NCBI RefSeq assembly: GCF_009846885.1
Contig: NZ_WUWM01000044.1
Coordinates: 1 to 44,932, forward strand
Reading direction: 5' to 3'
Source of the DNA: Paenibacillus puerhi
GTDB taxonomy: Bacteria > Bacillota > Bacilli > Paenibacillales > NBRC-103111
Length of the DNA: 44,932 nt
The notes beneath the pieces are model-generated. The model was not told the origin of the DNA. It did not search any database and saw only the letters and a list, made by a program, of their open reading frames with translations. This document shows positions 1 through 7,537 of the stretch, in pieces. How positions within the stretch are numbered: the first letter of the stretch is position 1; each line of letters starts with the position of its first letter. Position numbers and translations under genes: made by a program.

Positions 1-15
1 TATATAGATTGAACT
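1..15. repeat. left terminal inverted repeat of the IS
   Basis: This is a 15-bp perfect inverted match to 1126-1140. Further in, the two ends stop matching cleanly. Confidence 0.85.
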
Positions 16-23
16 GAAAAACT

Positions 24-494
24 TCATACCTGAACAAGCAGACGGTCTATGACTTCAAGAGGCGATTTATTGATCCGTTTCATGAAAGCAGCGACATGAG
101 AACGAATCACATAAAACTTATGGAAAAAGACATTATTCACAACATCATGCTTCAGCCATTTCCATAAGCCTTCCACCGGATTAAGTTCCGGGCTGTATTT
201 TGGCAAAAAGACAAGACTAAGCCTCGAGTGCTCTCGAAGAAACGGTTGGATTTCGTCGGCATGATGCGTGCGTGCATTGTCTAGTACGATGACCACTTGA
301 CCGTCTGGATATTTCCGTAGAATGTCCACCAAAAAACGCTGAAAGGCATCTGCCGTGAATGTCTCTTCTTCCCGATGGATCACGTATCCCGTCTCGTAAT
401 TGATAGCTGCAAACAATTTGGCGCCTTTATGTTCCCCATGGGTCGGTATTTTTCGCTGCTGCCCCTTGGGAAACCAGTTGTATTGCAGAGCCAA
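24..494 (-). CDS. IS630 transposase, C-terminal DDE part (needs -1 frameshift)
   Basis: This frame overlaps the upstream one by about 115 nt and lies in its -1 frame. It holds the rest of the DDE catalytic core: VIVLDNARTHHA supplies the second Asp, and SPELNPVEGLWKWLK supplies the Glu in the usual IS630 C-terminal signature. The first codon is a TTG without a convincing ribosome site, so it is unlikely to be translated alone. It makes sense only as a fusion with the 380-1060 frame, whose LLFEDESM provides the first catalytic Asp. Whether the fusion is made is unknown. Confidence 0.82.
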   Translation of the reverse strand: MALQYNWFPKGQQRKIPTHGEHKGAKLFAAINYETGYVIHREEETFTADAFQRFLVDILRKYPDGQVVIVLDNARTHHADEIQPFLREHSRLSLVFLPKYSPELNPVEGLWKWLKHDVVNNVFFHKFYVIRSHVAAFMKRINKSPLEVIDRLLVQV

Positions 495-1060
495 ATACGC
501 CCGGTCATGGACTCATCTTCAAATAAAAGATGATCGATTTCTCCTTGAGAAAGTTTCTGCTTGAGTTCGGTCAAGGTACCTTCGCGGAACTGCTTTTGCT
601 CTTTTTTGTCCGCTCTTACCAAGGTATAGGTCGCTTTCGTATAGCTAAAACCCAGTCGATTTAGCAGTTTGGAGACCCCCTTTAAGGTATAGGCTTCACC
701 AAACTCCCGATGAATCCAGGTCCTTATGATCTTCAAAGTCCAGGTGTACTTGGCTTCGAATCCCACATCCACGGGTTTCTGCTTAGCAATCGTCTCTTTC
801 AACTGTTGTTCTTGTTCATCGGAGAGTTTTCGGATGCCCCCAGGATATTCTCCGAATTCCAGGCCACGAAGCCCTTCTTCACGGTTACTTTTCCAATATC
901 CGCTAATGGCTGGAAAGGATCTGCCTAAAATTTTTGCAATTTCGGTTAACGTCCGGCCTTCTAAATGCAAACGGATAGCCAGATACCTTTCGTACATGCG
1001 AGTGCTATTTGTTTCTTTCATGGCTACTGCCAGCTTTTCAATTTCTTGTTCATGTGTCAT
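380..1060 (-). CDS. IS630 transposase, N-terminal part (HTH and first catalytic Asp)
   Basis: This is the upstream frame of the transposase. Residues about 1-75 form the DNA-binding helix-turn-helix region, with TLTEIAKILGRSFPAISGYW typical of IS630. A linker helix region follows, then LLFEDESM, which carries the first Asp of the DDE triad. Just after MTG the frame runs into unrelated sequence for about 40 codons, while a good IS630 continuation (AYLALQYNWFPKGQQRKIP) lies in the -1 frame. Some IS630 elements make the full transposase by programmed -1 frameshifting. I see no classic A6G-type slippery run here, so a plain inactivating mutation is equally possible. The start is ATG with a GGGGATC-like ribosome site upstream. 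Confidence 0.85.
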   Translation of the reverse strand: MTHEQEIEKLAVAMKETNSTRMYERYLAIRLHLEGRTLTEIAKILGRSFPAISGYWKSNREEGLRGLEFGEYPGGIRKLSDEQEQQLKETIAKQKPVDVGFEAKYTWTLKIIRTWIHREFGEAYTLKGVSKLLNRLGFSYTKATYTLVRADKKEQKQFREGTLTELKQKLSQGEIDHLLFEDESMTGRIWLCNTTGFPRGSSEKYRPMGNIKAPNCLQLSITRRDT

Positions 1061-1125
1061 TTTGATCCCCGCCTTTTCGGTCCTTTGATATCTTTTACCC
1101 GATTTGTGCGGCTCTCAATTTTATG

Positions 1126-1140
1126 AGTTCAATCTATATA
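1126..1140. repeat. right terminal inverted repeat of the IS
   Basis: This is a 15-bp perfect inverted match to 1-15. Very AT-rich sequence (atatattaatatata) follows directly and is a natural TA target. Confidence 0.85.
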
Positions 1141-1198
1141 ATATATTAATATATAAGTTTCATAGTAATAAGGTCCGGAACATAAAGAAACCGTGCAG

Positions 1199-1363
1199 CT
1201 AAGTAGCCGCACGGTTCATTTTTCTATATTTATTCAATAAATCATCAAGCTCTCCGGACAATCTCAGAACTATCTCTGACAAAAGCCCATATCTATTACC
1301 TGCCTGATTAAGTTCATCCCTTTTCAATTCGATTGCCTGTTCGAGTTCCTTTACCCTATCCAC
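1199..1363 (-). CDS. Spo0E-like aspartyl-phosphate phosphatase
   Basis: This is a 54-residue all-helical protein of the Spo0E family, which dephosphorylates Spo0A~P and so delays sporulation. The family signature is present near the C-terminus as LRLSGELDDLLNKY (usual form SQELD). The helix VKELEQAIELKRDELNQAG precedes it, and the length fits the family. A TTG further upstream at 1399 is open in the same frame. The GTG at 1361-1363 is preferred because an excellent GGAGGT site sits 9 nt before it, while the TTG has none. It lies directly next to the IS right end, so its natural upstream context ends there on the other side. It is a single gene with no operon partner. Confidence 0.8.
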   Translation of the reverse strand: MDRVKELEQAIELKRDELNQAGNRYGLLSEIVLRLSGELDDLLNKYRKMNRAAT

Positions 1364-1417
1364 TTGTGAATAACCTCCATTAGGGAATGTAGTTGTCAAC
1401 AGAGAAACGTTAACCGC

Positions 1418-2023
1418 TTATTTCCAAAAACGGTAAGGACCTTGCGGATTATGCTGATAAAAGAGATGATATTGACCGTTAAAATAAATCGGCGCATGCG
1501 GTTCGTTCATCCAATGGGCAGGCGGGCTGATATGAAATTGGGGCCGATGCTTATCGGCCCTAAGCAATCCGCGGTCCAGCCGGATCTCCTCCCAAAGAAT
1601 GACTGGAGGCTCGCCGCCGTGTGGCCGAACGTCCGCATCGTAGACGGCCGCAATCTCCTTGCCGTCCAGCGCACGGCCATACAGCTTCACTTCATCGATA
1701 ATGCCATTAAACATATTTAATTCGAATACGTTCGCCAGCATGACGCTCTGGTTATTCTTTCCGATCAACAGGTCTGAGTGAGCGGGCGTAATGGCAACCT
1801 TTACAGTTGTCTTTTTGCTTGCCACTTCTTCCCCATTCAGATACAACCGCATCATGCCCTGCGATTGACGATATGTAGCCGCCACGAATGACCAACGATT
1901 TAGCGGCAACGGGCGATGCACCCATAGTTCCTCCCAGACTTCGCCGATGCCCAACTGCACCGACCAATGCTCCATTGTGACAAATCCTGAACGTAATTGT
2001 GTTAATAACTGCAGAACAGACAT
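1418..2023 (-). pseudogene. GH32 fructan hydrolase fragment with LamG-like domain
   Basis: This is the remnant of a large secreted or cytosolic fructosidase. Residues about 20-135 form a concanavalin/LamG-like domain (WSFVAATYRQSQGMMRLYLN, then IIDEVKLYGRAL). It is followed by the first strands of the GH32 five-bladed propeller (PQFHISPPAHWMNEPHAPIY, then YHLFYQHNPQGPY). The frame stops right after GPY, where a GH32 protein should continue for more than 300 residues. The 5' side also lacks a proper start: an in-frame TGA lies about 50 nt upstream. In the canonical GH32 motif WMNDPNG the Asp is the nucleophile; here the sequence reads WMNEPHAP, so Glu stands in its place. Truncated on both sides, it is certainly non-functional as it stands. 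Confidence 0.8.
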
Positions 2024-2256
2024 ATAACAAGATCGTTGCGAGACATTACGGCAACATGGGGCACATAAGTATCAGCTCCGTCCTCACATGGCAACACCGT
2101 GCGAGAAGAAGCACCATCTGTTTATGTCGGTGCTGTCATCCGTAGTAGAAATAAGCGTCTTGAACTTTTTCCTGTTAAGGAAAAGAACCGGCGCTTGATG
2201 ATGAGAGAATGAAAGAGGGAGGACAAGCAGGCGATCTTGGTTCGCTTTTGCCCGAA

Positions 2257-2291
2257 ACAAAAAACAGGCTCTCCGAAAATCGGATGGCCTG
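2257..2291 (-). terminator. rho-independent terminator, minus strand
   Basis: The stem is CAGGC..TCCGA paired with TCGGA..GCCTG (2265-2291), with two internal mismatches and a short loop. An A-rich run on its left becomes a TTTTTTG tract on the minus strand. It ends a minus-strand transcript that starts somewhere right of 2300, although no good gene is visible there. Confidence 0.7.
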
Positions 2292-2581
2292 TCGGCTCTC
2301 GACTATATGGAAATAAGATATTACTAAAAGCCTCCTTTCATCTTTATGCTATTCAATGGAACGTACTGTCCCTGTCTTGTCCACAATACCATGCTATCAC
2401 GAGAGCTATGCAAATGGGGTGCAAAAGTAGGGCATTGAGGGTGCTTTCTTGACACCTGTTCGGTGCATGTTCGGTGCAAGGAGAGTGCATCAGCGTAATT
2501 TTTCAGAAGATGCACATCAGGAGATGCACATACGGGGGCTAAAAAGAGAGCTTTGATGCTGACAAGGTCCTGCGATGGATG

Positions 2582-2645
2582 ACACCTCTTCGGTCTGGCA
2601 GTGGAATTCGACATGCTCACTTTACCAAACGAAGAGGTGTTTTTC
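2582..2645 (+). terminator. 11-bp inverted repeat with long loop, terminator-like
   Basis: acacctcttcg (2582-2592) and cgaagaggtgt (2630-2640) are perfect complements around a 37-nt loop that holds a smaller AGTG/CACT pairing. TTTTC follows on the plus strand. It lies between the repeat-rich interval and the 3' end of the SDR gene. The long loop makes it weak as a simple terminator; it may be part of a structured RNA. Confidence 0.45.
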
Positions 2646-2679
2646 TATTTTCGGCGTGCTGAGTACGGTGATTAACCCC

Positions 2680-3435
2680 TTATCTCCGCACCATCGCATT
2701 CGAAAGGACATCCGGAAAGTATTTCCCGGCAAAGCGCAAAAATTTGGAGAAGCCCGGAACAATCCTCTTTTTGTTATGCTCCATTCCTTTAATCCCATGC
2801 TTCACGAGCGTATCCAGACTCATATTGGGAACGGGTCCGCTGCTTTGCGTGTCCGGTACTAGATTGGTTTCCGCAACGAGGGGTGGGACAAGCTCCATAA
2901 CATGAATATTTTTTCCCGATTTCTTGAGTTGGATCCGCAGCGCGTCGGTAAACATATGGACTCCTGCCTTAGTAGCCGAATAGACGGGATGTTCGGGAGA
3001 AGTGACGTAGGAAAGACCGGAGCTTACGGTTACGATCATGGCTTCGTCTTGTTGGGTCAATTGCGGGAGCAGCGCTTCCGTCATCCAGATGGTCCCGTTT
3101 AAGTTCGTTTCAACCTCTGCGGTCGTTTGCTCCAAATCGAGGCTACCGCCCATCAATTCGAATGCGCGCATAATGCCTGCCGAGTTGAACAAGATCGAGG
3201 CTTCTGGGTAGCGGTCACGAATGAATGCGGCCATTTCACGAACGGAGTTCGCATTGGAGACGTCGCCCTGCAGGCCGATGAGCCCCTTATGCTTGTTAGT
3301 TACTTGATCGAGGGTTGCTTGATTGCGGCCGATGACGATGACTTTATTGCCGCGATTCAACAATTTCAAAGCGAATGCAAGACCGATGCCCGAAGTGCCT
3401 CCTGTAACGACGATCGTACGATTGGATAGCTTCAT
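2680..3435 (-). CDS. short-chain dehydrogenase/reductase (SDR)
   Basis: This is a 251-residue classical SDR, predicted to be a cytosolic NAD(P)-dependent oxidoreductase. TGGTSGIG (11-18) is the Rossmann cofactor loop, NSAG (84-87) the structural motif, Ser138/139 and YSATK (Tyr152, Lys156) the catalytic set. Length and motif spacing are those of the DltE/YdfG-like group. The substrate cannot be read from sequence. The ATG has a good AAGGAGA site. It is divergent from the TetR-type gene at 3561, and the shared 125-bp gap contains repeated GTTAC/GTAAC half-sites. This arrangement usually means that the regulator controls the enzyme gene. Confidence 0.85.
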   Translation of the reverse strand: MKLSNRTIVVTGGTSGIGLAFALKLLNRGNKVIVIGRNQATLDQVTNKHKGLIGLQGDVSNANSVREMAAFIRDRYPEASILFNSAGIMRAFELMGGSLDLEQTTAEVETNLNGTIWMTEALLPQLTQQDEAMIVTVSSGLSYVTSPEHPVYSATKAGVHMFTDALRIQLKKSGKNIHVMELVPPLVAETNLVPDTQSSGPVPNMSLDTLVKHGIKGMEHNKKRIVPGFSKFLRFAGKYFPDVLSNAMVRR

Positions 3436-3451
3436 GAAATGATTCTCCTTT

Positions 3452-3554
3452 TCAAGTTACATATTTCATTTTTTGTAACTTACAAGCAAACTAAGCATAC
3501 ATTGCCGAGTTACAAAAGTCAATAGTTGTAACCGAACATGTCAATCTGTATAAT
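3452..3554. promoter_or_regulatory. divergent promoter and probable TetR operator
   Basis: Half-sites aagttacat (3454), ttgtaactt (3473), agttacaaa (3508) and gttgtaacc (3525) form inverted pairs across the gap. On the plus strand TTGTAA (3526-3531) and TATAAT (3549-3554) are separated by 17 bp, a near-ideal sigma-A promoter. Its -35 overlaps the last half-site, so a bound repressor would block it. The predicted start point falls at the ATG of the TetR gene. Confidence 0.6.
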
Positions 3555-3560
3555 ATAATC

Positions 3561-4109
3561 ATGACTACATTAAGCAGAAAACTCATTTTGGAAACCGCAC
3601 ATCGAATGGTAGTCGAACAAGGGATGGAGAAAGTTAATCTGTCCAAAGTCGGCTCTGAGCTGGGGACAACTCACGCTGCGATATACAAGTACTTTTCGGG
3701 CAAAGAAGAGCTGTGGACCGAGCTTGCATTGTCGTGGCTGGACCATGAACTGGCGAGAATTTTTCCATTTGACACTGACAAGTACTCGTCTACGAAGGAC
3801 ATCGTGCACGACTGGCTTTGGATATTAAGTCAATCGAAATATGAAGCTTATGTGCGCGAGCCGGAAATGTTTAAGCTGTATACGACCTATATCGATAGGA
3901 ATCCGGTGGTACTCGCTCGGCACATCGGCGACTTGATCGGCAGCCTAAAGGCAGCGAGCGGCATTGAGGACGTTAGGCGGCTGCATGCTATTTTGCTTTC
4001 TTTTTCTTTTTTTTCCGCGCCGGCCTTTGCGGACAGTTGGCTGCGGATTGAATTCCAAGCGGAGTTCGAAGCGGTCTGGAAGCTGATCGAAGCGGGAATT
4101 GAGGGATAG
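3561..4109 (+). CDS. TetR/AcrR-family transcriptional regulator
   Basis: This is a 182-residue repressor. The N-terminal helix-turn-helix spans about 8-50, with GMEKVNLSKVGSELGTTHAA and YKYFSGKEELW as the typical TetR recognition region. The C-terminal ligand domain is unassigned. The gene is divergent from the SDR gene and probably represses it and itself. There is no Shine-Dalgarno before the ATG. The -10 TATAAT ends only 6 nt before it, so the mRNA may be leaderless. The next Met (residue 16) would cut into the first helix, so the ATG at 3561 is kept. Confidence 0.85.
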   Translation: MTTLSRKLILETAHRMVVEQGMEKVNLSKVGSELGTTHAAIYKYFSGKEELWTELALSWLDHELARIFPFDTDKYSSTKDIVHDWLWILSQSKYEAYVREPEMFKLYTTYIDRNPVVLARHIGDLIGSLKAASGIEDVRRLHAILLSFSFFSAPAFADSWLRIEFQAEFEAVWKLIEAGIEG

Positions 4110-4154
4110 TCGCACGAATAAATATAGCGAAGGTAAAGGGCGTCTGCTGCAGAA

Positions 4155-4304
4155 ATGATCGCGGTAACACCACAGCAGGAAGTGGAAAAAGTAGAGGACT
4201 TTATCGGGTACTTGAAAATGCGTGAAAACAGAGCATTAGTTAAACTTAGTAGGGCAGCAGAAAGCAGTCTGGATTTCTGGCATAACGATATTGACGATGA
4301 GTAA
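4155..4304 (+). pseudogene. antitoxin-like remnant with premature stop
   Basis: This is a 49-codon frame beginning MIAVTPQQEVEKVEDFIGYL and ending ESSLDFWHNDIDDE before TAA. The tail resembles small type II antitoxins that end in DFWDNDIDDEVWN. Here the codon after DDE is TAA and the next codons read W-N, so a Val codon has probably become a stop. There is no clear ribosome site. The assignment rests on my recollection of the tail motif and is tentative. The next 700 bp contain only fragments. Confidence 0.35.
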
Positions 4305-4403
4305 TGGAATAGTGCTTAGTCAATACGATACGGGGCCGATCCGCATGATCTCTACTTCGCAATAGATCAATATATAGTTCATTTTCCGGTAAACTGAAAC
4401 GGA

Positions 4404-4619
4404 ATGTGGGGACACATATTACTTGTGTCTCCATTATTTTATACTTGGAGCCAAGCGACCAATACAAGCCGTCTGAATCCGATCGAAAGAGGGTCCGGTG
4501 AACTAGTCTGGTTCTTCAGAAAGGAGCTTAATGGAAAGATTGCATACATTAAGCTAACCATAGATCAAAATTTATGTATTTGTATATCATTTCACCCAGA
4601 AGTATACACAAGAAATTAG
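4404..4619 (+). pseudogene. possible toxin-like fragment
   Basis: Only the second half of this 71-codon frame looks protein-like: WFFRKELNGKIAYIKLTI and ICISFHPE recall the C-terminal strands of MqsR-like toxins (a Y-I-K-L strand followed by I-S-F). The first 30 residues look random and there is no ribosome site. It lies about 100 bp after an antitoxin-like remnant, which is why it is listed. Low confidence; it may be chance. Confidence 0.22.
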
Positions 4620-4762
4620 GCTTACGAGAAGGAAGTTATGACCATCATGAGCTATTGTCGATTCGAACTCCATAGGAGTCTATTCTTTGCTTTCTTTGGG
4701 ATGCACGAGTTTCCTTTTCAGCTACCTAAGTAGTAACCTCGATGTTTGACAGGGAATTATAA

Positions 4763-4980
4763 ATGGTTGAAACCGCACTTGATGCTTGGACAACCACCGA
4801 ACACTCCTTTCAAACAGATGAAGAGATTATTGAATCTATAAATAAACCTTACGAAGCAACGCATCGGCTGGTTACATTGGCTTTTCACTGGAAAAATACA
4901 TGAACATGATTTTAACATTAGCTCATTTGCAACATTTGGGCGTAATTGAGGTTGATGAAAGTACTGTTAAAAGAAAATAA
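4763..4980 (+). pseudogene. frameshifted C-terminal remnant, possibly MBL-fold hydrolase
   Basis: Two frames join across a shift near 4870. The first reads TDEEIIESINKPYEATHRL, and the second continues GYIGFSLEKYMNMILTLAHL then QHLGVIEVDESTVKRK to a TAA at 4978-4980. The helical tail with T-L-A-H-L-x-H-L followed by a short acidic end resembles the C-terminus of some metallo-beta-lactamase-fold hydrolases. There is no catalytic region. It is unrelated in sequence to the intact MBL gene at 41584. Confidence 0.3.
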
Positions 4981-5208
4981 ATAAGAACATACACAGGTAT
5001 GAGAACGAAAAAATAATAAGTATGATTTTCAAGATTTAAGACACGCTACAGTTTCTTTTGTTACTAAACCTAGCATTCATTCAATGTGGATAAAAACTAG
5101 AATTTCAGCGTTCGCAGAATTCGTGAAAGCAAGTACGACCAAAGAAAAAAGAGGTCAAACCCGTACATTCTGGTGACCTCAAATACGATTCGTTAGGTTA
5201 ATGACGTT
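4981..5208. other. AT-rich interval without a gene
   Basis: I see no gene here. The only structure is the minus-strand terminator near its right end. Confidence 0.5.
5141..5180 (-). terminator. rho-independent terminator of the MetX-like gene
   Basis: GAGGTCA (5151-5157) pairs with TGACCTC (5174-5180). The AAAGAAAAAA run at 5141-5150 becomes TTTTTTCTTT on the minus strand. It lies about 30 nt past the stop of the gene at 5209-6228. Confidence 0.75.
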
Positions 5209-6228
5209 CTATTCGTTAGCGCTAAGTGACAACAAGTGCTTCAGATTGTCATCGATGAATTGATTATCGGCACTGTTGATACCGCGACCGGCAAAGTGAC
5301 CCCAGATTGACTGGATCGGGTTAAGACTAGCATTAGGGATACGTGCAGCTTCATATGCATTATCGTCCGCTGTGCAGAAGAGATCGGTACTTCCCGGCAT
5401 AATGCAAGCAAATGCCTTTATGCTTTTAAGTGCCTTATCAAAATCTCCGTTATAGGAAGAGTTGGCACTAATGTCTGCATGCTGGCCTGTCCATAACATG
5501 GCTAGGACGTTATGTGGATCCATATTCATAAAACTATTGTCCCAGACACCAGCTACAAAATCCTCCAATGAGTCAAATCCCATCTCACGATAAAGCTCCT
5601 CTCTATAAAACGCATGTGATAATCCCCATCCCGCATACACCCGACCAACGGCGCGCATGTCTGCAGAAGTCAACTGGTTTAGTTTGCTTGAGTCGAAGCC
5701 GACTGCAGATAGCAATGAGGATTTTACACCTTCCAGCACTACATATGTGTGAGGCCAAGGTTTGGCGATACCTCCGAAAGGTGCAATCCGTTCGACCATC
5801 TCCGGGTAACTTGCCCCCCATTGAAATGCCTGAATGCCGCCCATGGACCATCCGACGACGAGAGCAATCTTCTGAATGCCGAATTTTTCGGTCAGTAGTT
5901 GATGCTGGAATCGTACGTTGTCATAGATAGTTACTTGTGGAAAGTTAGCCCTCTCGAATGGATGCGGCGTGTTGCTGGGAGAGGATGAAAGTCCATTACC
6001 CAGCAAATTTGGAACGATAATAAAATATTTCTCTGGATCAAGTGCCATTCCGCTGCCAATGAGCCATTCATTCTGAACATGCTGATCTCCAAATGCCGTT
6101 GGATAGACAATCACATTATCTTTCTGTTCATTTAATTTTCCGTATGTTTTATAAGCAAGAAAAGCATTGGGTAACGTCACTCCTGATTGTAAAAGTACAT
6201 CACCCAAATTAAAAATTTCATAATCCAT
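5209..6228 (-). CDS. alpha/beta hydrolase, homoserine O-acetyltransferase (MetX)-like
   Basis: This is a 339-residue alpha/beta-fold protein of the MetX-like group. The nucleophile elbow GWSMGG places Ser128 as the catalytic residue. GNGLSSSP with the preceding NLLG resembles the conserved MetX loop, and a late Asp (TADDN) and His (WGHFAGRG) can complete the triad. Many members of this group are esterases or acyltransferases of unknown substrate rather than true MetX, so methionine synthesis is not claimed. A GTG 33 nt upstream is open, but the ATG at 6226-6228 is preferred because AAGGGAG lies about 11 nt before it. It is divergent from the LysR gene at 6373 and probably under its control. 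Confidence 0.75.
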   Translation of the reverse strand: MDYEIFNLGDVLLQSGVTLPNAFLAYKTYGKLNEQKDNVIVYPTAFGDQHVQNEWLIGSGMALDPEKYFIIVPNLLGNGLSSSPSNTPHPFERANFPQVTIYDNVRFQHQLLTEKFGIQKIALVVGWSMGGIQAFQWGASYPEMVERIAPFGGIAKPWPHTYVVLEGVKSSLLSAVGFDSSKLNQLTSADMRAVGRVYAGWGLSHAFYREELYREMGFDSLEDFVAGVWDNSFMNMDPHNVLAMLWTGQHADISANSSYNGDFDKALKSIKAFACIMPGSTDLFCTADDNAYEAARIPNASLNPIQSIWGHFAGRGINSADNQFIDDNLKHLLSLSANE

Positions 6229-6290
6229 CGTATGATCGCTCCCTTCAAAATGAAAAACCACATGTTCACTGTGATCTCTTGTACTCAGTA

Positions 6291-6345
6291 TAGAGTCGTG
6301 ATACTCTCAATAAAAGTGAATAGAATTCAAGATAGAATTCAATAT
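6291..6345. promoter_or_regulatory. LysR-type binding region between divergent genes
   Basis: AGAGTCGTGATACTCT (6292-6307) is a 16-bp imperfect palindrome with 5-bp arms, in keeping with the dyad sites used by LysR-type regulators. A direct repeat of atagaattcaa follows within the next 40 bp. Both lie in the 144-bp gap between the MetX-like and LysR genes. Confidence 0.5.
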
Positions 6346-6372
6346 AATTGAAAGAAGAAAGGGGGGCCTCCG

Positions 6373-7281
6373 ATGGAATTGCGCCAACTGAATACGTTTT
6401 GCATGGTTGCTACAACATTGAATTTCACGCGGGCAGCAGAGGTGCTGAACTACGTTCCTTCCAACGTCACGATGCAAATTAAAGCATTGGAAGAGGAACT
6501 CGGTGTCCGCCTCTTTGATCGGTTGGGTAAGCAACTCGCGCTCACAACTGCGGGCAAACGCTTTTTAATGCATGCCCAAGGTGTTCTTGAAAAATTGGAC
6601 GAAGCTCGCAGTGTTGTCCATGATAATGCAAAACTAAGTGGTACTCTAACGATAAGTGCGAATGAAGTTATTTGCTCCTATCGGCTTCCTCCTGTCTTCC
6701 AACGGTTTCGTTCGCAACATCCGGGTGTTCGCCTGATCTTTCGCTCAGTTCCGAATCAAGAGCTTAAGCAAACGTTATTCGAGGGAACGACGGATATCGT
6801 TTATATGCTGGATGAACCAATTTGCTCAAGTGGACTTGTCGTGGAACCGCTCGTAGAAGAGAATTTCCGTTTGTTGGCTGCTCCAGATCATCCACTTGCT
6901 AAGCGAACCGAGCTAAAGTTGGAAGATTTTCATGAAGAAGTGTTCTTGACCAATGAAAAGGGTTGTCCATATCGAACGATGTTTGACCGATCTTTTGAGA
7001 AAGAAGGCATTGATAGCATCACGTATCTGGAGTTTCAAAGTGCTGAAGCAATTAAAAAATGTGCAATTTCTGGAATTGGTATTGCCTTTCTTCCTGAAAT
7101 CGTCGTGGAAGCTGAAGTTGAACGCGGAGAACTTGTTGTCCTTCCATGGCAAATTCCGGATTTGCAGGTGTACACACAGATTTTGTGGCATAAAGACAAG
7201 TGGCTTTCACCAATCATGTTATCTTTCATAGAAGAAACAAGGAATGTTTTTCATTTACAGAATGAGAATAAAACCGTGTAG
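6373..7281 (+). CDS. LysR-family transcriptional regulator
   Basis: This is a 302-residue LysR-type regulator. The N-terminal winged helix covers about 1-60, with FTRAAEVLNYVPSNVTMQIK and EEELGVRLFDRLGKQLALT as the standard recognition and wing segments. The periplasmic-binding-protein-like effector domain fills about 88-295. The ATG is preceded by a strong AGGGGGG site. The gene is divergent from the MetX-like hydrolase, the usual position for control of the neighbour. The co-inducer is not predictable. Confidence 0.88.
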   Translation: MELRQLNTFCMVATTLNFTRAAEVLNYVPSNVTMQIKALEEELGVRLFDRLGKQLALTTAGKRFLMHAQGVLEKLDEARSVVHDNAKLSGTLTISANEVICSYRLPPVFQRFRSQHPGVRLIFRSVPNQELKQTLFEGTTDIVYMLDEPICSSGLVVEPLVEENFRLLAAPDHPLAKRTELKLEDFHEEVFLTNEKGCPYRTMFDRSFEKEGIDSITYLEFQSAEAIKKCAISGIGIAFLPEIVVEAEVERGELVVLPWQIPDLQVYTQILWHKDKWLSPIMLSFIEETRNVFHLQNENKTV

Positions 7282-7401
7282 CCTATGTACAAAAGAGGCA
7301 TCTATTCGCAGTATTTCGGTGGTTCGGCAAGTCCATACAAGCTGACCTCTGTAACTGTGCTTGTAGTGGTTCGCTTCGCACTACCAATGAGGGCAATGAG
7401 A

Positions 7402-7424
7402 AGGTGGAGAGTTTGTCTCCACCT
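7402..7424. terminator. perfect 9-bp hairpin after the LysR gene
   Basis: AGGTGGAGA and TCTCCACCT are complementary around a GTTTG loop. There is no T-run on either side, so it may be an RNA end-protector or a weak terminator. A second weaker dyad (gtagtg 7363-7368 / cactac 7379-7384) lies just before it. Nothing else is visible between 7282 and 7537. Confidence 0.5.
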
Positions 7425-7537
7425 GAATGAATCTTCATACGAGCAGGCGCGTTTAAAATAGACAACCACTTTTCGGTACTCAATCGCTAAGTGATCTCTA
7501 ATTTTTCTGGAAGAATACTCAATCCGCCTTGCCGGAC

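Larger units (their letters stand above)
1..1140 (-). mobile_element. IS630-family insertion sequence, frameshifted transposase
   Basis: Bases 1-15 (tatatagattgaact) are the exact reverse complement of bases 1126-1140 (agttcaatctatata). They enclose two overlapping transposase frames on the minus strand. IS630/Tc1-mariner elements insert at TA, and both edges here lie in TATATA, so the exact TA duplication cannot be fixed. The element begins at base 1, so the left flank is not visible. The size of about 1.14 kb is normal for the family. Confidence 0.88.
2024..2679. other. gene-free interval with short repeats and hairpins
   Basis: No convincing gene. It holds a minus-strand terminator (2265-2291), a long-loop hairpin (2582-2640), and a stretch of short repeats around gtgcat/gatgcac (about 2455-2535). 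The repeats include two copies of ttcggtgca in tandem and two copies of gatgcacat 15 bp apart. A frame over most of 2324-2620 on the minus strand has no start context and no recognisable features. Confidence 0.5.

Noticed and set aside
2124..2198. Short hydrophobic peptide frame (MSVLSSVVEISVLNFFLLRK) as a type I toxin
   Set aside because: There is no good ribosome site, and no antisense RNA promoter could be shown. The likeness is only general hydrophobicity.
2324..2620. 98-codon minus-strand frame
   Set aside because: No ribosome site, no domain or hydrophobic pattern, and it covers the short-repeat stretch.
4763..4980. Recent duplicate of the MBL hydrolase at 41584
   Set aside because: The C-terminal sequences do not resemble each other, so the remnant is not a copy of that gene.
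7283..7483. 66-codon minus-strand frame after the LysR gene
   Set aside because: It runs through two hairpins, has no ribosome site and has no recognisable features.
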